In this document: positions 33,958 to 42,435 of the stretch, one piece after another
Layout: each line of letters begins with the position of its first letter
Numbering within the stretch: position 1 is the first letter of the stretch
DNA from: a virus
Virus record (IMG/VR): IMGVR_UViG_3300035034_002799
Coordinates: 1 to 64,000 of that record
Reading direction: 5' to 3' (one strand)
DNA: 64,000 nt
Program-made: the position numbers and the translations under genes
The notes under the pieces: model-generated
What the model saw: the letters and a program-made list of their open reading frames with translations, nothing else
Database searches by the model: none
Told to the model about the DNA's origin: nothing

Positions 33958-34535
33958 TGACTGAACACGAAAGATGGCTTAAAGATAACGGTGAAGAAAA
34001 GCGTTTAACATACCCATTAAACACCAAAAGTCTTTACGTGGATTTTGGTGCTTATGACGGTAAATTCGCTAGAAAGATTTATGATAAATTCAAATGTCAG
34101 ATAATTGCTTATGAGCCTATTCCTAAATTTTTGGATTTATGTGAGAAAAACTTAGAAGGTACAGATGCTACTGTTTTGCCTTATGGTGTTGGTAAAGAAA
34201 ATATCCAATTATATGTAGAAGATACTAATGATGCCACCCATCTTTTTTCTAAAGGTAATATTAAAATTGAAGTTAGAGATGTTTATAATCTTATAGGTAA
34301 AGATGATATAGACCTTCTAAAAATTAATATCGAAGGTGCTGAATATGATGTCTTAGAGAGAATGATCGAAACTGATTTATTAAAAAACGTTCGTTATCTT
34401 CAAGTTCAGTTTCATAAATTTCCTCATGTTGAACGACCAGTGGAAAGAAGACAAAAGATTTGGGAAGAACTTCAAAAAACTCATAAATGTCAATGGTCTT
34501 ATGATTTTGTTTGGGAGAGTTGGGAGAGAAAATGA
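33957..34535 (+). CDS. FkbM-family methyltransferase
   Basis: A 192-aa SAM-dependent methyltransferase. Motif I is YVDFGAYDGKFA (about 27-38); IAYEPIP follows; DLLKINIEGAEYDVLERM (near 118-135) is the FkbM signature. FkbM enzymes O-methylate sugars and other hydroxyls. It overlaps the gmd stop by one base and the next gene by four, so it belongs to the GDP-sugar operon. Confidence 0.85.
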   Translation: MTEHERWLKDNGEEKRLTYPLNTKSLYVDFGAYDGKFARKIYDKFKCQIIAYEPIPKFLDLCEKNLEGTDATVLPYGVGKENIQLYVEDTNDATHLFSKGNIKIEVRDVYNLIGKDDIDLLKINIEGAEYDVLERMIETDLLKNVRYLQVQFHKFPHVERPVERRQKIWEELQKTHKCQWSYDFVWESWERK

Positions 34536-35458
34536 ATAAAGGCGATGTTATTTATGTAACTGGTTCTACTGGTCTGGTAGGTAGTGCTATTATGAGAAAA
34601 CTAAAAGAAGAAGGATTTACTCAAGTTTATGGAGCTTCAAGAGCTAATGGTTGTGATTTGGGAGATGTTAACTATGTAAAAGACATTCTATGGCATGTAC
34701 GTCCAAAATACATATTCCATTGTGCGTCTATGGTTGGTGGAATTGGTAAAAACATTAAATACCCCGCCGACTTTGGTTTAACTAATTCCCGAATAAACAA
34801 TAATGTTATTGAATGGGCTAGGGTTGTTAATGCTAAACTGTTATTTCTAGGTTCTTCTTGTATCTACCCCAGAGAATGCCCACAACCAATGAAAGAAGAA
34901 TATCTTATGACTGGTCCATGTGAACCAACCAATGAGATGTATGCTCTATCTAAGATTTATGGCATTAAAATGTGTCAGGCGTATCGTAAACAATACGGTA
35001 ATAATTTTATTACTTGTCAGCCTGCTAATATATATGGGGTAGGGGATCACTTCGATCCTGAAAACGCTCATGTTGTGGGTTCTCTTATTAGTAAATTTCA
35101 CAAAGCAAAGATCGAGAAGACACCTGTTGAACTTTGGGGTGATGGTTCAGCAATGAGAGAATTATTATATGTTGATGATGTTGCTGATGCTTGTTTGTTT
35201 CTTATGAACAATTATGACGGGGAAGAATTAATCAATGTTGGAACTGGTATTGATATTACTATAAAAGAATTAGCAAATATGATCAAGAAGGTTGTCGGGT
35301 ATGATGGGCACATTCAATGGGATGTTCTAAAGCCTAATGGAATGCCCCGCAAAGTTCTAGATGTAGCAAAAATTCATTCAATGGGATGGGAACATAAATT
35401 TGACCTTGACAAAGGAATAGAAAAGACTTATAATTGGTATTTGGGGAATATAATATGA
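34532..35458 (+). CDS. GDP-fucose synthase/GDP-colitose synthase-like SDR
   Basis: A 308-aa epimerase-reductase acting on GDP-4-keto sugars. Residues: TGSTGLVGSAI (about 11-21), MVGGIG, GSSCIYPRECPQP with catalytic Ser/Cys, and Y-A-L-S-K (YxxxK). The family comprises Fcl/WcaG and ColC, which cannot be separated by motif. The presence of a ColD-like dehydratase two genes on favours ColC, the last step to GDP-L-colitose. SD gggagag; ATGA overlap at 34532; an upstream in-frame start at 34511 is rejected. Confidence 0.85.
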   Translation: MNKGDVIYVTGSTGLVGSAIMRKLKEEGFTQVYGASRANGCDLGDVNYVKDILWHVRPKYIFHCASMVGGIGKNIKYPADFGLTNSRINNNVIEWARVVNAKLLFLGSSCIYPRECPQPMKEEYLMTGPCEPTNEMYALSKIYGIKMCQAYRKQYGNNFITCQPANIYGVGDHFDPENAHVVGSLISKFHKAKIEKTPVELWGDGSAMRELLYVDDVADACLFLMNNYDGEELINVGTGIDITIKELANMIKKVVGYDGHIQWDVLKPNGMPRKVLDVAKIHSMGWEHKFDLDKGIEKTYNWYLGNII

Positions 35459-36288
35459 TTAACGTTATTATGTATAGTTTTGACCGAGCTTGTCAGTTAG
35501 ATTTAGCGTTAAGGTCAATAAAAGATCACTTTGCGGAATGGCAAAGTTGTACATGGACTATTATTGTAAAGTGTAGTAACGATGAATATTCAAAAGGATA
35601 TTCAAGAGTTAGACAACTTCATCCTGAAAGGCAATTTGAATTTGTTCATGAGATTAATTTTAGAGATGATACCCGCCGAGCTTTTAATAAACCGAATAAA
35701 CCCTATACTACATGGATGATGGACGATGATGCGTTTATTAGACCGTTCTCATTACAGGATCAACAATTTAAGGATTTCGCAAATAATCAAGAGATCACTA
35801 CTTTAAGTTGTAGACTAGCACCATATATGAACGAATGTTACACACAATCAAGAAAAGCATTAGTTCCTGATCTTACCGAAAATTTAACATGGAACTGGCG
35901 TAATTCATCCAAATTAGATTTGTTTCATGGATACCCTACTGATTGGGGGTATCCTATGTCAATTGCTAGTTTCCATATTTTTAGAACATATCAAATAGCA
36001 AGTACTGTTAATAAAGTAATATTTAAAGCACCTAATTCTCTTGAAGGTCAGTTAGCTCTTAATCCTCCTGCTGGTGACTATATGATGTGTTACCCAAGAG
36101 CTTTAAATATCAACATTCCTATTAATAAAGCCCAAACTGAAAATGGTAATCGTTTTGGTAATAAATCTCATCTTCAACAAGATGTCCTCAACCGAGAATT
36201 TATAGTAGGAAAAAGATTATCTACTGATAAAGTATATGGAGCAGTCACACCTAGCCCTCATTATGAATTAGATTTGGAGTTTGAATGA
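35455..36288 (+). CDS. glycosyltransferase-like protein (GT-A type)
   Basis: A 277-aa protein beginning INVIMYSFDRACQLDLALRS, the nucleotide-binding start typical of GT2-like enzymes, with a metal-binding WMMDDDAFI near residue 90. Acceptor unknown. It lies between the SDR and the ColD-like gene with four-base overlaps on both sides, so it probably transfers a sugar made by this operon. Other GT-A subfamilies are possible. Confidence 0.65.
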   Translation: MINVIMYSFDRACQLDLALRSIKDHFAEWQSCTWTIIVKCSNDEYSKGYSRVRQLHPERQFEFVHEINFRDDTRRAFNKPNKPYTTWMMDDDAFIRPFSLQDQQFKDFANNQEITTLSCRLAPYMNECYTQSRKALVPDLTENLTWNWRNSSKLDLFHGYPTDWGYPMSIASFHIFRTYQIASTVNKVIFKAPNSLEGQLALNPPAGDYMMCYPRALNINIPINKAQTENGNRFGNKSHLQQDVLNREFIVGKRLSTDKVYGAVTPSPHYELDLEFE

Positions 36289-37448
36289 AATACCCACTTG
36301 CAACTGAAACATGGACAGACATCGAAAAAAAGGTAGCTAAAGATGTCATTGATAGTGGCATGTGTACTATGGGTAATATAACAAAAGAATTTGAGGCTAA
36401 ATTTGCTGAATTTTTCGGAAGCAAATATGCAGTATTTAGTAACTCTGGTTCTTCAGCTAACCTATTGGCAGTAGCTGCATTAGTTCATAAATATAATTTA
36501 CAACGAGGAGATGAAGTCATTGTCCCTGCGGTATCTTGGAGTACTACATATTATCCATTACAACAGTATGGTTTGAAATTAGTTTTTGTAGACGTAAACG
36601 AAAACGATTTTAATATTGACATTGACGAAGTAACAAAAGCATTAACACACAAAACGAGATTAATTGTTGCAGTTAATCTTCTTGGTATGTCATGTAATTT
36701 TGGTGCGCTTGAGCATATTTGTAAATCTAAAAACATTATCCTTATGGAAGATAATTGTGAGTCAATGGGTGCTACATATGAAGATAAGTATTGTGGTGCG
36801 ATTGGTGAAATAGGAACTTTTAGTACTTTTTTCTCACATCATATATGTACTGTCGAAGGTGGTGTTACAGTAACTAATGATGAGGAACTTTATCATTTAA
36901 TGCTTTCAATTCGTTCTCATGGATGGACTCGACATCTACCAGACAATAATCATATTGAAAATAAAACGGGTGATTCTTTTTATGATTCTTACCGTTTTGT
37001 GTTGCCTGGGTATAATCTTAGAAATAATGACATTTTTGCTGCTATAGGTTTAGAACAACTTAAGAAATTACCTGAATTAGTTTCTAAAAGAATAGAAAAT
37101 TGGGATTATATGGTTTGTTCACTACAATATATCAACGTTAGTAATTTAAAACTTCAATGGACCAATGACGACCGCAGTAGTTCGTCTTGGTTTGGTTTCG
37201 GTTTCATTTATGATGGGGATAGAGACTCTTTAGTTAAAACCCTCACTGAAGAAGGTATTGATACCCGTCCTATCGTAGCTGGTAACTTTTGCAAAAACCC
37301 TGTGATTCAATATATGAATCACAGGATTGTAGGTGACTTACCTATTGCTAATTTAATTGATAAACAAGGTTTCTTTGTTGGTAATAACGGAAGTTCCTTG
37401 AGTTCTCAAATTGATCATTTTATTAATATTATTTCGAAAAATGCTTGA
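36285..37448 (+). CDS. ColD-like GDP-4-keto-6-deoxymannose 3-dehydratase
   Basis: A 387-aa PLP enzyme of the DegT/DnrJ family with FSNSGSSANLLA, EDNCESMGA and GEIGTFSTFFSHHICTVEGG. In aminotransferases the residue six before the E of EGG is the Lys that binds PLP; here it is His (about residue 186). This replacement is the known hallmark of ColD and the E1/RfbH dehydratases, which remove the C3 hydroxyl instead of aminating. With Gmd and the SDR at 34532 it completes GDP-colitose. SD ggag; four-base overlap upstream. Confidence 0.85.
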   Translation: MKYPLATETWTDIEKKVAKDVIDSGMCTMGNITKEFEAKFAEFFGSKYAVFSNSGSSANLLAVAALVHKYNLQRGDEVIVPAVSWSTTYYPLQQYGLKLVFVDVNENDFNIDIDEVTKALTHKTRLIVAVNLLGMSCNFGALEHICKSKNIILMEDNCESMGATYEDKYCGAIGEIGTFSTFFSHHICTVEGGVTVTNDEELYHLMLSIRSHGWTRHLPDNNHIENKTGDSFYDSYRFVLPGYNLRNNDIFAAIGLEQLKKLPELVSKRIENWDYMVCSLQYINVSNLKLQWTNDDRSSSSWFGFGFIYDGDRDSLVKTLTEEGIDTRPIVAGNFCKNPVIQYMNHRIVGDLPIANLIDKQGFFVGNNGSSLSSQIDHFINIISKNA

Positions 37449-38307
37449 TTATAAACTCAGCAAAGTTAGCTTCGCCAAGTAACTTATCTTGTGCTACTTT
37501 TGTAGACTTGTTATTTACGAACTGGTCGGTATTATAGTAAGCATTTTTTATTGTATTAAATATATCATTTACGTCATCACTAAGCTTATAGTGAGTCTCT
37601 TCTCCAAAAACATGATGACAGTGGTTAGCTCCCCAATATAAAGGAACACAATCACATATGATAGGATCAACAAATTTCTCAGTTATCCAATAAGGCATTC
37701 TTTTATTTTCAATAGCGATATTCATTTTATAATCTCTAAAGGCTAAAGTCTTATCTGCTATTTCTCCTTTAACTCTTCCGTCTAGTGGATAAAGTTCACG
37801 ACTACCTCTCCCATAAACATGAATATCCATATCGCTTGCTAAAATCTTTTTGATCAAACCATGGCGAAGATTGTGACCAGGTAAGAATTTCTTATTAGAT
37901 GCAATAATACTCATTTTCTGCGGTTTTTCTGGATTAGTATATCCAGAAAAATCTTTTACTAAAGGGATGTTTGGTAAGAATGTATACCATTCTTTTATAT
38001 TAGGACCGTTCATATAACGAAGATCGTAAACAAAATAGGTTCCTACATGTTTATCAACCCACTCTCTATATTTGTTCATATCAATAAGTTCATATACTTC
38101 TTGATGAAAACCCACCACGTTTTCTTTAGGTACTTTAAGTTGTGGGAGTTTACCATGATTGAAAATACACGCATGGGTATAGCTTTCATCATCAACAACC
38201 GTAATATTTTTGTAAGTAGTATTACCTAATCCCCAAGATTTAAATGCACCTTTAGCTACAGTAGGAGTGGTATAATCTGAAAATATTTTAAGCCTTATTT
38301 CTTGCAT
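37429..38307 (-). CDS. GT10 (fucosyltransferase-fold) glycosyltransferase
   Basis: A 292-aa transferase whose C-terminal half carries the GT10 core: YKMNIAIENKRMPYWITEKF then CDCVPLYWGA (about residues 193-227), which binds GDP-fucose in known members. Since the window supplies Gmd and a fucose/colitose synthase, it probably adds L-fucose or L-colitose. It is last in a minus-strand run of four glycosyltransferases and overlaps the ColD-like gene tail-to-tail by 20 bases. Confidence 0.82.
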   Translation of the reverse strand: MQEIRLKIFSDYTTPTVAKGAFKSWGLGNTTYKNITVVDDESYTHACIFNHGKLPQLKVPKENVVGFHQEVYELIDMNKYREWVDKHVGTYFVYDLRYMNGPNIKEWYTFLPNIPLVKDFSGYTNPEKPQKMSIIASNKKFLPGHNLRHGLIKKILASDMDIHVYGRGSRELYPLDGRVKGEIADKTLAFRDYKMNIAIENKRMPYWITEKFVDPIICDCVPLYWGANHCHHVFGEETHYKLSDDVNDIFNTIKNAYYNTDQFVNNKSTKVAQDKLLGEANFAEFIIKHFSK

Positions 38308-39439
38308 TGGTATGTTCCCATGTTTTAATGTATTCTTTTAGTTCGGTAATTGTCATTTTTAAAACTTTTTCATGTTCTCTTATATTATTCCTATAAAGAG
38401 GATTTGAATATGTACTATTTTGAGTTATCATATGATCTACATGATAAAGATAACCTTCTAATGAATCAACTTTATAACCTAGTTTTTTAACTCTATGTAA
38501 TCTTTCCTGGTCTTCTGGACCCCATGAAATCATGTTTTCATTTTCCATCCCAGCTTCAATAAATTTTTCTCTATTCATAAAGAAACATCCACCAGGAGGA
38601 ATTCCTTGGTGAATAATCCCAGTTAACGAATCTACAATATCAAGATTGAGAGTTTCTCTTATTATTCTAAAGTCTTTCTTAAATATGTGTTTGAGAGGTT
38701 TATTAAAAGGATAACAAAAATCAAGTTTACCTGAACGAATAGCTTCAGCCGCCGCGACATATTTATCTGGTTGCATAAGAACGTCAGAATCGTAACTAAC
38801 AATAATAGGAGTAGTTACTAATTCAGCCATCTTATTAAGTATTCTTGTTTTATAAAAGTAGTCGGTTTTGTTTTCAATGAAAAGACAGCGAACATAAGAG
38901 TTCCATTCTGGTTTCCAAAAATCCTTAATGTTTATTTTCTTACCGCTTTCACATATAATAATATTAGTATTAAAATATTTACCTAAGTAGTCAATAATTA
39001 AAGTTAGATTGTTTTTTCTGTCTTGTGATTCTATACCAACAGGTATAGTAAAAGTTACGTCAGATAGATCAATTTTCCCACTATTTTCCATTTTTTTATT
39101 TCCTTTTAATACTTTATATTCTATAGTATTTGTTTCAGCTTTTTCTTTTTCTATTACTTGTTTTTCAGTTTCGACGTCTTCTACATATACTTCTATGGGC
39201 GTTTCGTCTTTTATTATGACATCTTCAATATTCACTTCTGTAGGTAGAGATAATTTTCTTAAACTATTACGAACTTCTATATTAGGTACCGTTGTATCTT
39301 CATCTGATAATTTTAGTAAACCCTTATAACTAGAAAAGAATTCAGGACCATTAATAGTTTGCTGGGGAGCGACTACTATTCTTCGACCGTGATGTAATAT
39401 TCTAATTTTACGGCGTGATGTGTTTTTAAATTCTGCCAT
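38288..39439 (-). CDS. galactosyltransferase-type GT with N-terminal extension
   Basis: A 383-aa protein. Residues about 120-380 match a GT7-like fold: DVTFTIPVGIESQDR, the metal site SYDSDV and GGCFFMNREKF with WGPEDQERLHRVKKLG. It is paralogous to the next upstream gene (DVTFTIPV, NYDTDV, WGFEDTERDYRA). Residues 1-116 are an extra charged module with no relative there. An in-frame ATG at 39091, after aaaaggaaat, may allow a short form. SD cggag fits ATG 39439. Confidence 0.75.
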   Translation of the reverse strand: MAEFKNTSRRKIRILHHGRRIVVAPQQTINGPEFFSSYKGLLKLSDEDTTVPNIEVRNSLRKLSLPTEVNIEDVIIKDETPIEVYVEDVETEKQVIEKEKAETNTIEYKVLKGNKKMENSGKIDLSDVTFTIPVGIESQDRKNNLTLIIDYLGKYFNTNIIICESGKKINIKDFWKPEWNSYVRCLFIENKTDYFYKTRILNKMAELVTTPIIVSYDSDVLMQPDKYVAAAEAIRSGKLDFCYPFNKPLKHIFKKDFRIIRETLNLDIVDSLTGIIHQGIPPGGCFFMNREKFIEAGMENENMISWGPEDQERLHRVKKLGYKVDSLEGYLYHVDHMITQNSTYSNPLYRNNIREHEKVLKMTITELKEYIKTWEHTNARNKA

Positions 39440-39451
39440 TATTACTCCGTT

Positions 39452-40228
39452 TTAGTCCTTGAGCCACTTCCAAGATTTAATGTATTCATTTAGTAAATTC
39501 TTGTTCATTTGACTAACCTTAACCCATTCCTTTTCGTTCTTTTTATAAAAAGGATGTGAATTAGTAGCACTGTTAGGACTTGATCCGTGACTCATATGAA
39601 AAAGTGGACCTTTAAGTCGATTAACATTCAGCCCCATAGTTCTTGCTCTATAGTCTCTTTCAGTATCTTCAAACCCCCAAGATACAAAGTTTTCATTTTC
39701 CATACCAACACTAATGAATTTTTCTTTTGACCAGAAAATAGCACCACCAACCGAATCTGCTTTAGGTCGAAGGTTTCTACATACAGTTTCTGGAACATCT
39801 AGAGTTAAACTATTTCCTAATTTATGAACATGTGTTGCTGGTACATCCAGAAAGTTACCATTATATGGAAAAATTAAATCACTAAAACCGTTGCGAATCA
39901 TTGTAGCTGCTTCGACATATTGTTCAGGTTGTAAAAGCACATCAGTATCATAGTTTACAATAATTGGCGTGGTTGCTAATTTTGCCATATAATTAAGCAT
40001 CATAGTACGATGAAACCATTGGCTTTGGGTTTTCATAAAAATATACTTATAATCTATACCTTCATCAATATGTTGTTTAGCTTTTGATTCGGTGTCCATT
40101 TCGCATATCATAATATTTGTTTTAAGATGTTTTTTCAAATAACGGGTCATAATATTTAGATTACGACCACGGTCTGGTTGGTCTATTTTTACTGGAATTG
40201 TAAAGGTAACGTCACTTAGGTCTAACAT
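39452..40228 (-). CDS. galactosyltransferase-type GT
   Basis: A 258-aa GT-A enzyme: DVTFTIPVKIDQPDRGRNL at the start, NYDTDV metal site (about 95), GGAIFWSKEKF and WGFEDTERDYRARTMG. The ATG at 40228 is chosen because cggag lies upstream and the paralogue starts its domain at the same point; a longer frame from 40354 runs inside the neighbouring gene. Sugar specificity unknown. Confidence 0.78.
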   Translation of the reverse strand: MLDLSDVTFTIPVKIDQPDRGRNLNIMTRYLKKHLKTNIMICEMDTESKAKQHIDEGIDYKYIFMKTQSQWFHRTMMLNYMAKLATTPIIVNYDTDVLLQPEQYVEAATMIRNGFSDLIFPYNGNFLDVPATHVHKLGNSLTLDVPETVCRNLRPKADSVGGAIFWSKEKFISVGMENENFVSWGFEDTERDYRARTMGLNVNRLKGPLFHMSHGSSPNSATNSHPFYKKNEKEWVKVSQMNKNLLNEYIKSWKWLKD

Positions 40229-40946
40229 GTGTATACTCCGCACTAATAGGTATATGAATTTTAGGGACTGCTCCGTGATAAATTCTTGCATTATGTTGTA
40301 TGTATTTCTTTTTGTCCGATTCGTCAATAACAGAAGGGGTATGAATCCAATCAATATAAGGAGTAGATTCCATTACATGGAAATGCTCTTTAGGATGATA
40401 CATTCCAGCCATTCTACATCTGCGTGTATAATCGGCATGTTCATATCCATATCTATTATAACGCTCATCGAAGGCACCCACTTGGTTTAAACATTCTTTT
40501 GTCATTACCATTAGGACTCCGTTTACATAAGCACCGCATAGACCCAAATGAATTGATTCATACTTAAGAGCCTTCTTTATCATTTTTCTGTAGTCAGAAA
40601 CAATATAATTCATATGCTGAAACCCAGATTGTTCGATTGCTCTAAGATACACATCAATCCACCCTGATTTTTTAAAGCAGATATCATCCTCACTTATGAA
40701 TACAACATCATTATCTTTTAAAAAATGGAGAAGTCTATTCTTATTAACAGGGATACCACTGTTAGGTCCATGAATAAGACCAAAATTTTCGGCAATCCAT
40801 TCATAGCCTGTGGTATCATGGTCATCTACTGAACAAATAGTCTGTATCTCGTGTTTATTCTTATCTGTGGTCTTAAGAATATCTTCACATACTTTAGTTG
40901 CCAAGTCTGGTCTTTTATATGAACAAACCCCAATTCCGATCTTCAT
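40212..40946 (-). CDS. GT2-like glycosyltransferase
   Basis: A 244-aa GT-A protein: IGVCSYKRPDLA at the N-terminus, VFISEDDICF as metal site (about 80-89), and GAFDERYNRYGYEHADYTRR as acceptor/base region. SD aagggg precedes the ATG. It is first in the minus-strand transferase run and overlaps the next gene by 17 bases. The intergenic region toward 41020 serves both directions. Confidence 0.8.
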   Translation of the reverse strand: MKIGIGVCSYKRPDLATKVCEDILKTTDKNKHEIQTICSVDDHDTTGYEWIAENFGLIHGPNSGIPVNKNRLLHFLKDNDVVFISEDDICFKKSGWIDVYLRAIEQSGFQHMNYIVSDYRKMIKKALKYESIHLGLCGAYVNGVLMVMTKECLNQVGAFDERYNRYGYEHADYTRRCRMAGMYHPKEHFHVMESTPYIDWIHTPSVIDESDKKKYIQHNARIYHGAVPKIHIPISAEYTHVRPK

Positions 40947-40955
40947 TTTTTCCCC

Positions 40956-40983
40956 TTGACATTTTTAAAAGATCAAATATAAT
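40956..40983 (+). promoter_or_regulatory. consensus sigma70 promoter
   Basis: TTGACA (40956-40961), 16-base spacer, TATAAT (40978-40983): a perfect match in both hexamers, upstream of the 3D-domain gene at 41020. Confidence 0.85.
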
Positions 40984-41019
40984 CTCTTCTGATATTTTAA
41001 CACAAAAGGAGTTAGTTTT

Positions 41020-41637
41020 ATGCAAAATTTTAAAGATATAACTTTACACATTTTTATTATATGTTCTCTTGGTTTTTCACTATTGTTCACCGCTTTTTTA
41101 ATTATAGATGCGGAACCACATACAGAAGAAAAACAGGGTGCGGTTATGTATCGTCACGAACTTTACGAAAATGATAATTATAATCAACCTTCTGCTGTAC
41201 CTTCTGTTAATGCTCCAGAGAATGAAGATAAAAACATTGAACCAGAAATCCATGAAGGTTATTGGTTATGGGCGCAGGTTACTGCTTATTGTCCTTGTAA
41301 GATTTGTTGTGGAAAAACACCAGACGATCCTGCTTATGGTATAACTAGCAGACAAGTGAATGTACTTTCAGGTGATCCTAACGATGCTTACGGTATTGCC
41401 GCTGATCCTAGAGCAATACCATATGGGACTTTTGTTTATATTCCAGGTTATTGGGAGAGTATTCAGAACAATAAGACATTTGTACCTACTCAATTGCCAT
41501 ATGTTGATGATACTGGTGGTGCGATGCGTCAAAGTTGGGAACAACGTGGTGTAATCCATTTAGATGTTCGTTATCGTACACACAAGGCAGCCCGTACTTG
41601 GGGCGTTAGGATGATGCAAGTTTTCGTATATGAATAA
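41020..41637 (+). CDS. membrane-anchored 3D-domain peptidoglycan enzyme, candidate endolysin
   Basis: A 205-aa protein with one N-terminal membrane or signal-anchor segment (about 6-28) and a C-terminal 3D domain (about 85-204), the MltA-like fold of lytic transglycosylases. It shows TAYCPCKICCGK, AADPRAIPYGTFVYI, DDTGGAM and HLDVRY with the three Asp. The anchor would export it, as in signal-arrest-release endolysins. No other lysozyme was found and the gp5 homologue lacks one. SD aaggag and a consensus promoter precede it. Cell-wall activity is known for the family; lysis is inferred. Confidence 0.7.
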   Translation: MQNFKDITLHIFIICSLGFSLLFTAFLIIDAEPHTEEKQGAVMYRHELYENDNYNQPSAVPSVNAPENEDKNIEPEIHEGYWLWAQVTAYCPCKICCGKTPDDPAYGITSRQVNVLSGDPNDAYGIAADPRAIPYGTFVYIPGYWESIQNNKTFVPTQLPYVDDTGGAMRQSWEQRGVIHLDVRYRTHKAARTWGVRMMQVFVYE

Positions 41638-41664
41638 AAATATAGTCCCTTGAGTGTTATACTG

Positions 41665-41672
41665 TATAAATA
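41665..41672 (+). promoter_or_regulatory. T4-type late promoter
   Basis: Exact TATAAATA 31 bases before the ATG at 41704. Confidence 0.7.
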
Positions 41673-41703
41673 AAAACAGATAATGTTATCAAAGGAGATT
41701 AAT

Positions 41704-42339
41704 ATGAGCGGTATGTCAATTAACGACGACGAAAAACTTCGCAGCCTCAAAGAGTCTTGGACATCAATGGAAAGCCAAATGGCTGGTACTGAAGACAAAG
41801 ACGGGCATGTCACTGACCAAGGAAACGATGTAACCAAAACTGGTGATGAACAAAACACTGAAGCTAACTCAAGTGGTGATCAGCATGTTCAGTATAGCAA
41901 ATCTGTCCGTAACGGTCCATCTTTTGATGTAAAAGAAGGCATGGGCGGCATGATGACTGCTGATGACATGGAAGATGATCCTGTTGACGATGATCTTAAT
42001 GTAGATACTGATGTTGGTGGTGAAATGGGTGGTGAAATCGGCGATGATCTTGGTGATGATCTTGGTGATGATCTTGGTGATGAAATGGGCGATGCGTCTC
42101 CTTGGGATACTATTGCTCGTGCTTTTGGTGACCTCCAAGCGGCTTTTGATCAACTTAAGGGTGATCAGGGTGACCTCGGTGGTGATGACCTCGGTGGTGA
42201 TGACCTCGGTGATGACCTCGGTGGTGAAGATGACCTTGATGAAGTTATCAACCGTTATGACGTAACAGAGAGCAAGCAGAGAAACGCTAATGCTCGTATG
42301 GCAAGAATCCGCGAAGCTCGCGCTCGTCGTCGTTCCTAA
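41704..42339 (+). CDS. acidic repeat protein, presumed virion or assembly
   Basis: A 211-aa very acidic protein. The centre has Met/Gly/Asp stretches and two DLGD-type repeat arrays (DNA 42043-42078 and about 42169-42226). The last 20 residues turn basic (ARMARIREARARRRS). A Met/Asp-rich acidic body with a basic tip is seen in scaffold or decoration proteins, but no family was recognised. The late promoter and SD aaaggag give ATG 41704. A strong terminator follows. Confidence 0.7.
   Translation: MSGMSINDDEKLRSLKESWTSMESQMAGTEDKDGHVTDQGNDVTKTGDEQNTEANSSGDQHVQYSKSVRNGPSFDVKEGMGGMMTADDMEDDPVDDDLNVDTDVGGEMGGEIGDDLGDDLGDDLGDEMGDASPWDTIARAFGDLQAAFDQLKGDQGDLGGDDLGGDDLGDDLGGEDDLDEVINRYDVTESKQRNANARMARIREARARRRS
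42043..42078. repeat. 12-bp tandem repeat encoding DDLG
   Basis: Three exact copies of gatgatcttggt. A second, imperfect array built from gatgacctcggtggt follows at about 42169-42226. The two arrays use different codons for the same residues, so they expanded separately. Confidence 0.85.
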
Positions 42340-42360
42340 TAATTATATTCTCCAATAAAC

Positions 42361-42392
42361 AAAAAAAGGGTGGACAAGTTCCACCCTTTTTT
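42361..42392 (+). terminator. intrinsic terminator
   Basis: gggtgga (42368-42374) pairs with tccaccc (42380-42386), with A run before and T6 after, so it may work on both strands. Confidence 0.85.
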
Positions 42393-42407
42393 ATTGGGTT
42401 CCTTAAA

Positions 42408-42415
42408 TATAAATA
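42408..42415 (+). promoter_or_regulatory. T4-type late promoter
   Basis: Exact TATAAATA 21 bases before the ATG at 42436, directly after the terminator. Confidence 0.7.
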
Positions 42416-42435
42416 AGGATATACGTGGAGTTAAT

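Noticed and set aside
36285-37448. Sugar aminotransferase (perosamine synthase)
   Set aside because: The PLP-binding Lys position holds His; a dehydratase of ColD type fits better.
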